From Planctomycetota bacterium (GTDB taxonomy: Bacteria; Planctomycetota; PUPC01; JACPCR01), in assembly GCA_016179685.1 (NCBI GenBank), contig JACPCR010000099.1, forward strand, positions 1 to 44,173: DNA of 44,173 nucleotides. Reading direction: 5' to 3'. The notes beneath the pieces are model-generated. The model was not told the DNA's origin, searched no databases, and saw nothing but the letters and a program-made list of their open reading frames with translations. Made by a program: the position numbers and the translations under genes. This document shows positions 8,067-16,025 of the stretch, one piece after another (position 1 is the stretch's first letter; each line of letters opens with the position of its first letter).

Positions 8067-9954
8067 GGGCCTTGAGGCGGGCGTAGAGGGTGCTCCGGTC
8101 AATGCCCAGGATGCTGGCGGCCTCTTTCTTGTTGCCGCGAGTCTGCTGGAGGACCCGGAGGATATGTTCTTTTTCGACCTCATCGAGGGAGGCGAGGGGG
8201 CCAGGCGGCGAAGCCGCGGGTGATGCCGGGCCGGGGCCACCCCGGACCTCGGCGGGCACGTCCTGGAGGGTGATCTCCGTGCCGGAGCTCATGACGACCA
8301 TGCGCTCGATGACGTTCTTGAGCTCCCGAACGTTGCCGGGCCACCGGTAGGACAGGAGCGCCTGGCGCGCCTCCTCGGAAAGGCGGAGCGCGGGCCGGGC
8401 GCAGCGATTGCCGAATTCCTTGAGATAGTGCTCGGCCAGAATCTCGATGTCGCCCATGCGCTCACGGAGTGGCGGGAGGTGCAGGCGGAGGACATTGAGC
8501 CGGTAAAAGAGGTCCTCGCGGAACCTGCGTTCCTCGATGGCCTGGCGAAGGTCGCGGTTCGTCGCCGCGATGACGCGGAGGTTGACGTGGCGGTCACGGG
8601 TCTCGCCGAGCCGGCGCAGTTCGCCGTCTTCGAGGACTCGGAGGAGCTTGGACTGGCTGGCCTCGGAAAGCTCGCCGATCTCGTCCAGGAAGATCGAGCC
8701 TTTATCGGCCAGCTCAAATCGGCCGGGCTTGTCCTCGCGGGCGTCCGTGAAGGCTCCCTTGGCGTGGCCGAACAGTTCGCTATCGAGAAGGGTATGGTTC
8801 AGGGCGGCGCAGTTGACAATCTCGAATGCCCGGCCGTTGCGGCGCGAATTGTAATGAATGGCCCTGGCGACGAGCTCCTTGCCGGTGCCGCTTTCCCCGG
8901 TGACGAGGACGCACGCGTCGCTCGAAGCGGCCTTCTCGATGAAGTTGAAGACGGTCTTCATGGCGTCGCTCTGGCCGATCAGGTTGTACTGCACGCGGAT
9001 TTCCCGCTCGAGGACCTGCTTCTCGTGGCTGATGCGGTGGTAGAAGGAGATATTGTCCAGGGGCGCAGCCGTGCAGACGCCAATGGCCCCCAGCATCTCG
9101 AGGTCCTCTCGGTCGAAGCTCGAGCCCACGCCGACCCGATCAACGTACAACAGGCCGAGCAGGCGGTCCTCACGCACGATGGGCACGCACATGGCGCTGG
9201 CGATCTCCAGACGCACGATGCTCTCGGACGTCCGGAAACGGCGATCCTGGCTCGTCTGGCGGCTGAGGACCGCCACGCGGTTCTTGGAGGCGTGCTCGAC
9301 GATGGACCGGCTGATGGGGATGGCGGCGAGGTCATGGTCGAAATCGGACCTGGAAAGAGCCCAGGGCAGAAGCGCCCCATCCTCGTCCATCACGATGGGC
9401 ACGATGCGGTCCGGTTCGAGGCAGGCCTGGACGGCCTTGCCGACGCCCTCCATGAGCTCGGGGAGGCTGCGGGCCGATCCGACGCGCCGCGTCAGGTCGA
9501 GCAGCGCCCGCAATCGCGTGTTGAGCCGCTCGATCTCCGTCGGGTTGGCCTTCACCGCACTCGGGGCGAGGATCGCCGAAGCTTCATTGACGACGGTCTC
9601 GGCCAGGATTTCCTGCGGATTTTCCTCGACCTCTGCCCCGGCGTCATCCGGCAGTTCAATCTCCTCTTCCTCGGTGAGGAAAACGAGGCAGACGTCACCG
9701 AGACGGATTTCGTCCCGGGAATGGAGGTGGCAGGCTTTCACGGTCTGGCCGTTGACGAAGGTGCCGTTGCGGCTGCCTAGATCAGTGATCAGCCATCCCT
9801 GGGCATCCCTCTCGAGCTTCGCATGGGTACGAGAGATTTTCTGACCCTGGAGCTGAATCTCGTTGGAGAAGTCCCGACCGAGCGTGATGGGCTCGGCGGG
9901 CAACTGGAAGGTGAACCCTTTCTGGTCGCCACTGATGACGGTGAGCTTGGCCAT
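8050..9954 (-). CDS. Sigma-54-dependent activator with FHA and GAF domains
   Basis: 634 aa. Domains in order: FHA (about 1-95; TLGRDFSNEIQL, ISRTHAKL, DLGSRNGTFVNG), acidic linker, GAF-like sensor (about 145-300; IASAMCVPIVREDRLLGLLYVD), AAA+ sigma-54 interaction domain (about 325-550; Walker A GESGTGKE, Walker B FLDEIGE, RVIAATNRDL), and a Fis-type HTH at the end (KKEAASILGIDRSTLYARLK). The sigma-54 contact loop reads GAFTDA rather than the canonical GAFTGA. The FHA domain implies control by a Ser/Thr kinase. Start ATG 9954 gives MAKLTVISG, normal for FHA proteins; an upstream GTG at 9993 is possible. It heads the mlaE-mlaF-mlaD-lipoprotein-hemC operon and may regulate it or respond to envelope state; this is inference. 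Confidence 0.95.
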   Translation of the reverse strand: MAKLTVISGDQKGFTFQLPAEPITLGRDFSNEIQLQGQKISRTHAKLERDAQGWLITDLGSRNGTFVNGQTVKACHLHSRDEIRLGDVCLVFLTEEEEIELPDDAGAEVEENPQEILAETVVNEASAILAPSAVKANPTEIERLNTRLRALLDLTRRVGSARSLPELMEGVGKAVQACLEPDRIVPIVMDEDGALLPWALSRSDFDHDLAAIPISRSIVEHASKNRVAVLSRQTSQDRRFRTSESIVRLEIASAMCVPIVREDRLLGLLYVDRVGVGSSFDREDLEMLGAIGVCTAAPLDNISFYHRISHEKQVLEREIRVQYNLIGQSDAMKTVFNFIEKAASSDACVLVTGESGTGKELVARAIHYNSRRNGRAFEIVNCAALNHTLLDSELFGHAKGAFTDAREDKPGRFELADKGSIFLDEIGELSEASQSKLLRVLEDGELRRLGETRDRHVNLRVIAATNRDLRQAIEERRFREDLFYRLNVLRLHLPPLRERMGDIEILAEHYLKEFGNRCARPALRLSEEARQALLSYRWPGNVRELKNVIERMVVMSSGTEITLQDVPAEVRGGPGPASPAASPPGPLASLDEVEKEHILRVLQQTRGNKKEAASILGIDRSTLYARLKAHGIEA

Positions 9955-10067
9955 GAGGTCTCTCGGATGCGCCTCGTTCGACGACGCGGGCACTCCCCCG
10001 GCCGGACGTGTTCGGCAGGGAGGAAATCCCTGGTCCTATCCTGGAGCGCAACTACTTAGTCACTCTA

Positions 10068-10105
10068 CCCAGGCCGGCGTCCGCCAGGGGCGGACTTGGC
10101 CTGGG
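10068..10105. repeat. Long GC-rich hairpin between dgt and the sigma-54 regulator
   Basis: Arms CCCAGGCCGGCGTCCGCC (10068-10085) and GGCGGACTTGGCCTGGG (10089-10105) pair almost fully around a short loop. On the plus strand it is followed by CTATTTTATTT, but no plus-strand gene ends here; on the minus strand, the dgt direction, no T-run follows. It is therefore a structured intergenic element rather than a clear terminator. A smaller CCCCTTGGGGG hairpin lies just to its right. Confidence 0.45.
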
Positions 10106-10211
10106 CTATTTTATTTCGCCCCTTGGGGGCTGTTTATCAAGCGGCAATTCGTTTTTTTCACCAAGTTCTTGGCCTGGAGCGCCGATGGGGCCGCACGGGC
10201 GTACCAGAACA

Positions 10212-11363
10212 TTACGTGCGTTCGAACGGATGGAACAGGCGGCGGTATTCCTCCTGAGCGTAGCGGTCAGTCATCCCCGCAATATAGTCGCACACGGCCC
10301 GTTCGATGCCATCGCGATCCGCTGCTTTCTGGTAGCGCGGAGGGAGCTGGGGCCCGTAGCGGACATATTCGCGGAACAGTTCGGTGACGAAGCGTTTGGC
10401 CTTCTCGGCCATTCGCGCGACGCGAAAATGGCGATAGAGCCGCTGAAACAGGAAATCGCCGAGCCGATCGCGCTGCGCACGGGAGTCCGGGCTGAAGCGA
10501 ATCAGCGGCTCGCGGCAAGCACGCACCGCTGCCAGGGAGTCGATCCGATGCTCCGTGAGCGCCCGCTCCGATGCCCGGATCAGGTCCCCGACGGACTGAT
10601 TGATCAAGGAGCGCACGGTCTGACGCAGGGCGACACGGCGGTTGAGCCCGAGATAGCGTTCGTTCACTCCATTCCAGGCGTCGGCGAAGAAAGGGACTTC
10701 CAGGAGGTCCTCGATAGTCAGGTAACCCGACTTGATCCCGTCGTCAATATCGTGGTTGTTGTACGCGATGGCATCACAGGCATCGACGACCTGGGCCTCG
10801 AGCAGGGCGCCTTCTTCGGGGTGGAACTCTTGAGACACCGGGTGGTCGAAACGGCTGCGATGCTTGAGGATGGACTCGCGAAGCTCGTAAGTGAGATTGA
10901 GGCCCGGGAAGTCCGGGTAGCGGTCCTCGAGGATGTCGATGATGCGAAGACTCTGGGCGTTATGCTCGAAGCCGCCATGGGAGGCCATAAGGTCTCGAAG
11001 GGCCTCCTCTCCCGAATGGCCGAAGGGAGTGTGACCCAGGTCGTGTGCCAGCGCAACGGCCTCCGTCAGGTCCTCGTTCAGATTGAGGGCGCGGGCGACG
11101 GAACGGGCGACCTGCACGACCTCCATGGTGTGGGTCAGGCGGGTACGATAGTAGTCGCCTTCATGGTTGACAAAAACCTGCGTCTTGTATTCGAGGCGCC
11201 GGAAGGCCGAGGAATGTACAATGCGGTCCCGGTCCCTCTGGTAAGCCGTGCGACAGGGGTGCTCGTCTTCCGGGTACTTGCGGCCCCGGCTGGCCGCGCT
11301 CTTCATGGCGTACGGGGCCAGCTCGCGCTGCTCCCGGTCCTCGAGTTGCGTTCGGGTGATCAC
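10212..11363 (-). CDS. dgt: Deoxyguanosinetriphosphate triphosphohydrolase-like protein
   Basis: 383-aa HD-superfamily dNTPase, which cleaves dNTP to deoxynucleoside and triphosphate in the cytoplasm. Visible motifs are HPCRTAYQRDRDRIVHSSAFRRLEYKTQVF, the first metal histidine in RLTHTMEV, the AHDLGHTPFGHSGE HD core near residue 107, GGFEHNAQ and the last metal aspartate in DACDAIAYNNHDIDDG. The start is GTG at 11363, fixed by a 4-bp GTGA overlap with the stop of the HIT gene, indicating translational coupling. It is the third gene of a lipoprotein-HIT-dgt operon. Confidence 0.94.
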   Translation of the reverse strand: MITRTQLEDREQRELAPYAMKSAASRGRKYPEDEHPCRTAYQRDRDRIVHSSAFRRLEYKTQVFVNHEGDYYRTRLTHTMEVVQVARSVARALNLNEDLTEAVALAHDLGHTPFGHSGEEALRDLMASHGGFEHNAQSLRIIDILEDRYPDFPGLNLTYELRESILKHRSRFDHPVSQEFHPEEGALLEAQVVDACDAIAYNNHDIDDGIKSGYLTIEDLLEVPFFADAWNGVNERYLGLNRRVALRQTVRSLINQSVGDLIRASERALTEHRIDSLAAVRACREPLIRFSPDSRAQRDRLGDFLFQRLYRHFRVARMAEKAKRFVTELFREYVRYGPQLPPRYQKAADRDGIERAVCDYIAGMTDRYAQEEYRRLFHPFERT

Positions 11364-11851
11364 GTCTCGCCTTCTTGGCCCAGGGCCGTCAGCAGAGTGT
11401 CATAGAGGTCTTCCAAAGACTGGGAAATGACCCGCACGTCACCCAGAACGGGCATGAAATTCGTATCGCCGTTCCACCTGGGTACCACGTGCAGGTGCAG
11501 ATGGTCCTTGATGCCAGCGCCGGCCGCCCGGCCCAGATTGAAGCCGATATTGAATCCCTCTGGACGGAGCGTGCGGCTCAGAAGCCGTTCCGCACGCTGC
11601 ACCAGGTTCATCATGGCTATCAATTCGCCCCGGGGCAAGTCGGCCAGGCGCGCACAGTGGGTGGCGGGTGCGACCATGAGGTGGCCGTTGTTGTACGGAT
11701 AGCGGTTCAGAAGGCACAGGCACTCGGGGTTTCGAACGAGCACCAGGCGGTCACGGTTGACGCCTTCCTGGAAACACCGGCAGAACAAGCAGCCTTTTTC
11801 CTTCTTGGAGCGGATGTACTCGATGCGCCAGGGGGCCCAGAGACGTTTCAT
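11360..11851 (-). CDS. HIT family hydrolase (AP4A hydrolase/phosphorylase type)
   Basis: 163 aa. The C-terminal histidine triad HLHLHVV spans residues 117-123, preceded by NIGFNLGRAAGAG. CLFC at 21-24 is a probable zinc-binding pair seen in this HIT subgroup. These proteins hydrolyse or phosphorolyse dinucleoside polyphosphates or nucleotidyl adducts; the exact substrate is not decided by sequence. AGGAGG lies 5 nt before the ATG, one of the clearest ribosome-binding sites here. The stop overlaps the dgt GTG start, and the gene begins 11 bp after the NlpD-like gene ends. Confidence 0.93.
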   Translation of the reverse strand: MKRLWAPWRIEYIRSKKEKGCLFCRCFQEGVNRDRLVLVRNPECLCLLNRYPYNNGHLMVAPATHCARLADLPRGELIAMMNLVQRAERLLSRTLRPEGFNIGFNLGRAAGAGIKDHLHLHVVPRWNGDTNFMPVLGDVRVISQSLEDLYDTLLTALGQEGET

Positions 11852-11862
11852 CTATCCTCCTC

Positions 11863-12615
11863 TCAATGCAGCAGGGGGAGTGGATCGACCGTCGCACCGT
11901 TCTTGTAGACCCGGAGATGGAGCTGGGGCCTCGAGGCCCGCCCCGATTGTCCCACCCGCGCGATGACGTCGCCTTGCCGGATACGGTCGCCTGGCTTCAC
12001 CAGGATTTCCGAAAGATGACCGTAAAGGGTCTTCGTCCCGGAAGCGTGTTCGACCAGGACCATCTTGCCGAGGGCCAGGAAATGGGAATGACAAAACATG
12101 ACGCGGCCGTCCTGGGCCGCCCAGACGGCGCAACCGCCAGGTGCGGCGACGGTGATGCCCTCGTTGGGTACTCCGATGACCGGCTGGCGATACCGGACGA
12201 GCACCTCGCCCTTGACCGGCCAGATCATTCCCGAGGTATGCGGACCCAAGTAAGGCCGAAGTTCGGACGGCTGCGAGCCAGGAGTAACCTCCGGCGGTCG
12301 GCTTATGTTCTGCGGCCGCGAAGCGCCGGGAATGAAAAGGGGCATACCCGGCTGAAGGACTTCATTGGGATCGAGTCCGTTGAGCGCCCGGAGGGTGTCG
12401 GCCGACTTCTGATATGCCCCGGCGATGGAGGCGAGGGTCTCTCCGGGCTGGACGACGTGGAAGACGCCTTCACGGGGGCGCAGGCGTGTCGTCTGGGTTT
12501 CCGGGCCTACGCCTTCGAGACTCCGATTTTTTTTCCCTGTGGTCTGGCATCCGGCAGCGAGAACAACGAGAGCGAAGGTTGCTACCGAGGGCCTCAACAG
12601 AGGACTCGAGCGCAT
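11863..12615 (-). CDS. LysM/M23 (LytM) domain lipoprotein, probably a non-catalytic NlpD-like activator
   Basis: About 250 aa. A signal peptide ending in LAAGC suggests lipidation. LysM (about 51-95; HVVQPGETLASIAGAY to VLQPGMPLFIPG) binds peptidoglycan. The C-terminal LytM domain (about 135-250) keeps YGHLSEILVKPGDRI and PQLHLRVYKNG. In active M23 enzymes the first zinc ligands lie in an H..GxD segment and the last in HLHFE. Here the first segment is NEGITVAAPGG, with both His and Asp missing, and the second is QLHLR. This matches degenerate NlpD/EnvC-type activators of amidases rather than an endopeptidase. ATG 12615 is preferred because AGGA lies 7 nt upstream; ATG 12621 is too close. First gene of the operon with HIT and dgt. 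Confidence 0.88.
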   Translation of the reverse strand: MRSSPLLRPSVATFALVVLAAGCQTTGKKNRSLEGVGPETQTTRLRPREGVFHVVQPGETLASIAGAYQKSADTLRALNGLDPNEVLQPGMPLFIPGASRPQNISRPPEVTPGSQPSELRPYLGPHTSGMIWPVKGEVLVRYRQPVIGVPNEGITVAAPGGCAVWAAQDGRVMFCHSHFLALGKMVLVEHASGTKTLYGHLSEILVKPGDRIRQGDVIARVGQSGRASRPQLHLRVYKNGATVDPLPLLH

Positions 12616-12753
12616 GGTCATATCCTCGGAATCGAGAGTGAACAGTCAAGGAAGTGGGGGCAGAAGCGAGTGACCGTCATTCCGGCGTCCGAGGTCTTAT
12701 GTCAGGGGGCGGGGAGGCCGAAGAAGGCAGAGACGCGGGCAGGAAGGCTGAAA

Positions 12754-12775
12754 GGCACCGGAGGATCGACGTGCC
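12754..12775 (-). terminator. Weak terminator candidate after tRNA-Gly
   Basis: On the minus strand GGCAC and GTGCC form a 5-bp stem around a 12-nt loop, followed by TTTC. It lies about 30 nt past the tRNA 3' end. The stem is short and the T-run minimal. Confidence 0.25.
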
Positions 12776-12805
12776 GTGCGTAGGAGTCCGCACGAGCGCG
12801 CGGGA

Positions 12806-12880
12806 TGGAGCGGGCGAACGGATTCGAACCGTCGACATCTGGCTTGGGAAGCCAGTGTTCTGCCACTGAACTACGCCCGC
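12806..12880 (-). tRNA. tRNA-Gly, anticodon CCC
   Basis: All arms fold: acceptor GCGGGCG/CGCCCGC, D arm GTTC-AGTGGCA-GAAC, anticodon arm CTGGC-TTCCCAA-GCCAG giving anticodon CCC, variable ATGTC, T arm GACGG-TTCGAAT-CCGTT. The 3' CCA is encoded at 12808-12806. Decodes GGG. A TTGACA/TAAAAT promoter lies just upstream. Confidence 0.95.
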
Positions 12881-12930
12881 GGAAAGGGCCCGAAATCCTC
12901 AGAAACGTGGGCACGTCTAGCTTATTAAGC

Positions 12931-12958
12931 ATTTTATCGCCGGCCGATCCCGTGTCAA
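12931..12958 (-). promoter_or_regulatory. Sigma-70 promoter of tRNA-Gly
   Basis: Minus-strand TTGACA (12958-12953), 16-bp spacer, TAAAAT (12936-12931). This is the closest match to the vegetative consensus in the window. The predicted start near 12924 precedes the tRNA by about 44 nt. Confidence 0.75.
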
Positions 12959-13272
12959 CGAGGAGCTTTGCCGACCGAGCGTGTCGCCTCCAAGGATTGC
13001 CAGACGCAAGAATGACCTGACTCGCATTCCACCGATGGGGCGCTGGCGCGTGCGCCGCGAGGGTATCAGGCCGCATGGCACGCGCACCGAGGCCAGCGCT
13101 GTTGACCAGCAAATTCCCCCGGGTCCGAACTTAACTTCCGCGTGAACGTTCCTTTGCGTAAACCAACAGGACCAGCGGAGGAAGCCCGCAGAGGTTGGCG
13201 GCCATGGTTTCGAGGGCGGTGCGCACCTGTGTGGTCGGGCTGAACCCGAGGATTCGGGCGCGGGAATCTGCT
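12959..13272. other. Intergenic stretch without a supported gene
   Basis: Between the tRNA promoter and the UxuA-like gene. Open frames on both strands are short, with compositions unlike the neighbouring proteins. A GCGCTGGCGCGTGCGCC palindromic patch is present near 13040. No gene or clear signal is seen. Confidence 0.5.
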
Positions 13273-14217
13273 TCATCGGTACACGGCCTGGATCATGGCG
13301 CGGATAAAGCCGACGGCGAAGGCGCGGCCGAGCCGATTGGCCTCGGCATGGGGGAGCACGGGGGTGTGGTCCATCATGAACGGCCCCTCGAATCCGACTT
13401 CTTTGTAGGTCTGCATCGCCTGGAACATATCGACCTTTCCTTCATCGACGAACACCTCCTGGAAGTTCCTCGGATTCCCGCGGATGTTTCGGAAGTGGAC
13501 ATAGAGAATCTTGTTCTGGCGGCCGATGCGCCGGATGGCATCGGGCGGATGGTGTCCCATCTCGGTCACGCAGCCCTGGCAAAACAGCATCGCATTGCTG
13601 GGACTTTGAACCATGCCAAAGATGCGTTCGTATTGGTCAAGCGTGGACACGATGCGAGGCGTGCCGCCGAGCGGCTCGGCGATGGGAGGGTCATCCGGGT
13701 GAAGGGCCATGCGCACCCCGACCTCTTCGGCCACGGGCACGACGCGGCGCAGGAAGTATTCCAGGTTCTCCCAGAGCTTTTCCTCGGAGATCGGCTTGGG
13801 GGTAACCTTGGGCGGATTCTGCACGAACTCTTCATAATTGAAGGTGCTGTAGCGGGCGACGCCGCGGCCGATGGTGTCCCGAGTACGGAAGTTTCCGAGC
13901 GGTTTGAAGTTGTAGCCCAGGGTCGGGATACCCGCCTTGCCGATGCTGCGGACCATCGTGCACCAAGCCTCGATCTTCTCGTCGCGGTCCGGCTGGCCGA
14001 GCGTGATCTCGTCCCAGCCCGCCTGAGCGACGTTATAAAGCCTCAGGCCGTGGGACTCGACCCGCTTCCTCATTTCTTTCCAATAGCCGGTGCGGTCGCG
14101 TCCGTCCCGGACGTCCGGCCCGGGATAGACGGTCAAGTAATCGACGCCGATGGCCTTGAGGAAGCTGAGGTTATCGTCGTCGACCTTTTCGTGCGAGAGG
14201 TGTTCCTGGATGGTCAT
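13273..14217 (-). CDS. Mannonate dehydratase-like (UxuA-related) TIM-barrel protein
   Basis: About 314 aa. UxuA converts D-mannonate to 2-keto-3-deoxygluconate. Shared features are MALHPDDPP, the metal-binding cysteine in LFCQGCVTEMG, ILYVHFRNIRG with a ligand histidine, and FQEVFVDEGKVDMFQAM. It is shorter than typical UxuA (350-400 aa) and the usual N-terminal segment is replaced by LSFLKAIGVDYLTVYPGPDV, so it may act on another sugar acid or be an isomerase-like paralogue. Start ATG 14217 has AGGAG 6 nt upstream; the open frame extends to 14265 without support. It stands alone between a tRNA and a secreted-protein gene. Confidence 0.82.
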   Translation of the reverse strand: MTIQEHLSHEKVDDDNLSFLKAIGVDYLTVYPGPDVRDGRDRTGYWKEMRKRVESHGLRLYNVAQAGWDEITLGQPDRDEKIEAWCTMVRSIGKAGIPTLGYNFKPLGNFRTRDTIGRGVARYSTFNYEEFVQNPPKVTPKPISEEKLWENLEYFLRRVVPVAEEVGVRMALHPDDPPIAEPLGGTPRIVSTLDQYERIFGMVQSPSNAMLFCQGCVTEMGHHPPDAIRRIGRQNKILYVHFRNIRGNPRNFQEVFVDEGKVDMFQAMQTYKEVGFEGPFMMDHTPVLPHAEANRLGRAFAVGFIRAMIQAVYR

Positions 14218-14362
14218 GGAGGACTCCTGAGAGGACAAAGCGGTCAATTCGAAACAGGCTATCACAGTCTCGGAATTTCAATCACGAGCTAACGAGGGGC
14301 AATCGTGAATGGAGAATTCGCACGGCATGCCCCAACGAGACAAGTCCCGAATGGCGAATACG

Positions 14363-14408
14363 AGTCCCGCGGAACGGAAGTGCACCCGCATTTCCGTTCC
14401 GCGGGACT
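14363..14408. repeat. AAGTGC/GCACTT hairpin element with 21-bp stem
   Basis: Arms 14363-14383 and 14388-14408 pair at 20 of 21 positions around loop ACCC. The core is CGGAAGTGC/GCATTTCCG; the outer arm is AGTCCCGCGGAA with its complement. It touches the stop codon of the STN-domain gene and has no T-run after it in that gene's direction. Confidence 0.85.
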
Positions 14409-15747
14409 AATGGCCGCCTTCAGAACTAATCTTCTGAACAGTCTTTGCGTCGGATATGAAAATCCCTCCATGGTGATACGTGTAGTCCAGATTCGTGACG
14501 GTCACCACCCAGTCCAGTGCGGTTTGCATCGTGACATCCCCCAGCGTCAGGGTCACGCTCAGATGACGTTTTGCGATCTTCGGATCCAAAATGACTCTGA
14601 GCCCCGAATAGTCTCCAAGTAAGGCTGACACATCGGTAAGGGGCGTGCCGGAAAAATCGTAGGAGGCCCTTTTCTCCAGCATTGATCTTGCGTCCCCAGG
14701 AGCTGTGCGGGCGATGAGCTCCGCTCTTTCCTTTGCACCCCGGGGCTCGCCGAAAATCCAGCCCCGATGCGGTTGCGTGCAGTCGTCATGAACCTTAGTG
14801 CCGAGCGGAACTCTCAGCGCATCAACGGTGAAGAAGCGATCATCCATCGGCTTTCCGATGGACTTGTAGGAAAGCCGGATCTTGCGGACGCGCACTTTTC
14901 TCCCGGTTGCTTTGTCGTACTCGGTCTGGAGAATGATTTTTGGCAGGAAGAGACCGGGAAGATAGCGCTTATACGTCAACTCGGAAATCTCGATGGGAAC
15001 AGCCTCGGTCGCTTCAGGATGTTTGCTGCGAGACTCCCAGCGCGTCAGAAGGCAGCCCCGAGTTTTGTCCATCAGGCAAGTCGTCCCGTGTTCCCATTTT
15101 CCTCCCTTAAGATCTGTATCCTCCCACGAGTATGAAATTTCGAAAATCCCCGTTGAGCCCATTATTCCTTGCATTTTCCTGACTCGCAGGGACTTATTTG
15201 CGGCATACTGGCTTAGAAATTCGCGGCCAGGCGGCCCGTAGCGCGCATAAGGCAAGAGCGCGGGTAAGTCGAAGTAGGGATTCCCATCCGATACCACTTG
15301 TCGCGGCCAGAGGCGCAATTCCGTCCAACCCGTCGGGGAATCGATTGTCAAGATATAGCCGAGTTTTTTGCCATCATCGAGATAGGCAATGCGATTGTCT
15401 TTTGGAAGTGTGATGAGCTTCTGTTGGCTATCCAGCTCTTTGTCCTGATGCCATTCGCAGAAATACTTCCCTCCTATCAATCCCCCCTTGTACATGAAGC
15501 GCGCGTGTCCACGAATCGTCACCCGACGTCCTGAGCGCGGGGATGCACCCGCCGCCGGTGGGACGTCATACACGTCTTCGACGTCGGCAACGACATCTCC
15601 ATCCCCTGCTGAAAAGGAGTGCAAGTACTTAGCATGGCCATCCATAAGGGACTGGGCCATGGCTAGAGCTTCGTCCTCGGCCATATCAGAAGCGGCGGAT
15701 ACCGACGAGAGGACGAGCCAGAAGAATAGGGAAAAAAGCCCAATCAT
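14407..15747 (-). CDS. Secreted protein with C-terminal STN-like domain
   Basis: About 446 aa. Signal peptide MIGLFSLFFWLVLSSVSA. The middle (about 60-340) is beta-rich, with RVTIRGHARFMYKGG, LGYILTID, FEISYSWEDTD and KVRVRKIRLSYKS, and may be a LolA/lipoprotein-sorting-like fold. The C-terminus (about 375-440; YDFSGTPLTDVSALLGDYSG, VTLTLGDVTMQTALDWVV) matches the STN domain of secretins and TonB receptors, a small periplasmic protein-binding module. No secretin or TonB receptor follows. Codon use and base composition look more AT-rich than in the neighbours. Start ATG 15747 is chosen because it opens the signal peptide; no ribosome-binding site is obvious. Function unknown, probably envelope-associated. 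Confidence 0.75.
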   Translation of the reverse strand: MIGLFSLFFWLVLSSVSAASDMAEDEALAMAQSLMDGHAKYLHSFSAGDGDVVADVEDVYDVPPAAGASPRSGRRVTIRGHARFMYKGGLIGGKYFCEWHQDKELDSQQKLITLPKDNRIAYLDDGKKLGYILTIDSPTGWTELRLWPRQVVSDGNPYFDLPALLPYARYGPPGREFLSQYAANKSLRVRKMQGIMGSTGIFEISYSWEDTDLKGGKWEHGTTCLMDKTRGCLLTRWESRSKHPEATEAVPIEISELTYKRYLPGLFLPKIILQTEYDKATGRKVRVRKIRLSYKSIGKPMDDRFFTVDALRVPLGTKVHDDCTQPHRGWIFGEPRGAKERAELIARTAPGDARSMLEKRASYDFSGTPLTDVSALLGDYSGLRVILDPKIAKRHLSVTLTLGDVTMQTALDWVVTVTNLDYTYHHGGIFISDAKTVQKISSEGGH

Positions 15748-16025
15748 GAAGGGTTGACCGGATTGAGATGGCCTCAGGGTTCGACTCGCTGCGGGCGCTC
15801 GCCATCCTGCATGTTCGGAACGAAGGACAACCTCGGCTATCATGGGGCGGTGACATCCATTTTGCAATCTTCCGCCTGGTCTTAACGGGGTTGAGCTGAT
15901 TCTCCAAGCAGGGGTCTAACCCGCGGAAGGGCGGGCAAGGTTGCGGAGGGAGTCCCGGGATTGCATCATTCCTACACCGGGAGGCGCGGTGGGATGCCCG
16001 GTGCAGCATAGGATGGGAGGCGTCG

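Noticed and set aside
8428..9780. 450-codon plus-strand open frame opposite the sigma-54 regulator
   Set aside because: Pure antisense shadow of a conserved multidomain gene; its composition (runs of Asp, Glu, Ala and Val) is typical of reversed GC-rich coding DNA.
12702..13112. 136-codon minus-strand frame
   Set aside because: Runs straight through the tRNA-Gly gene and its promoter.
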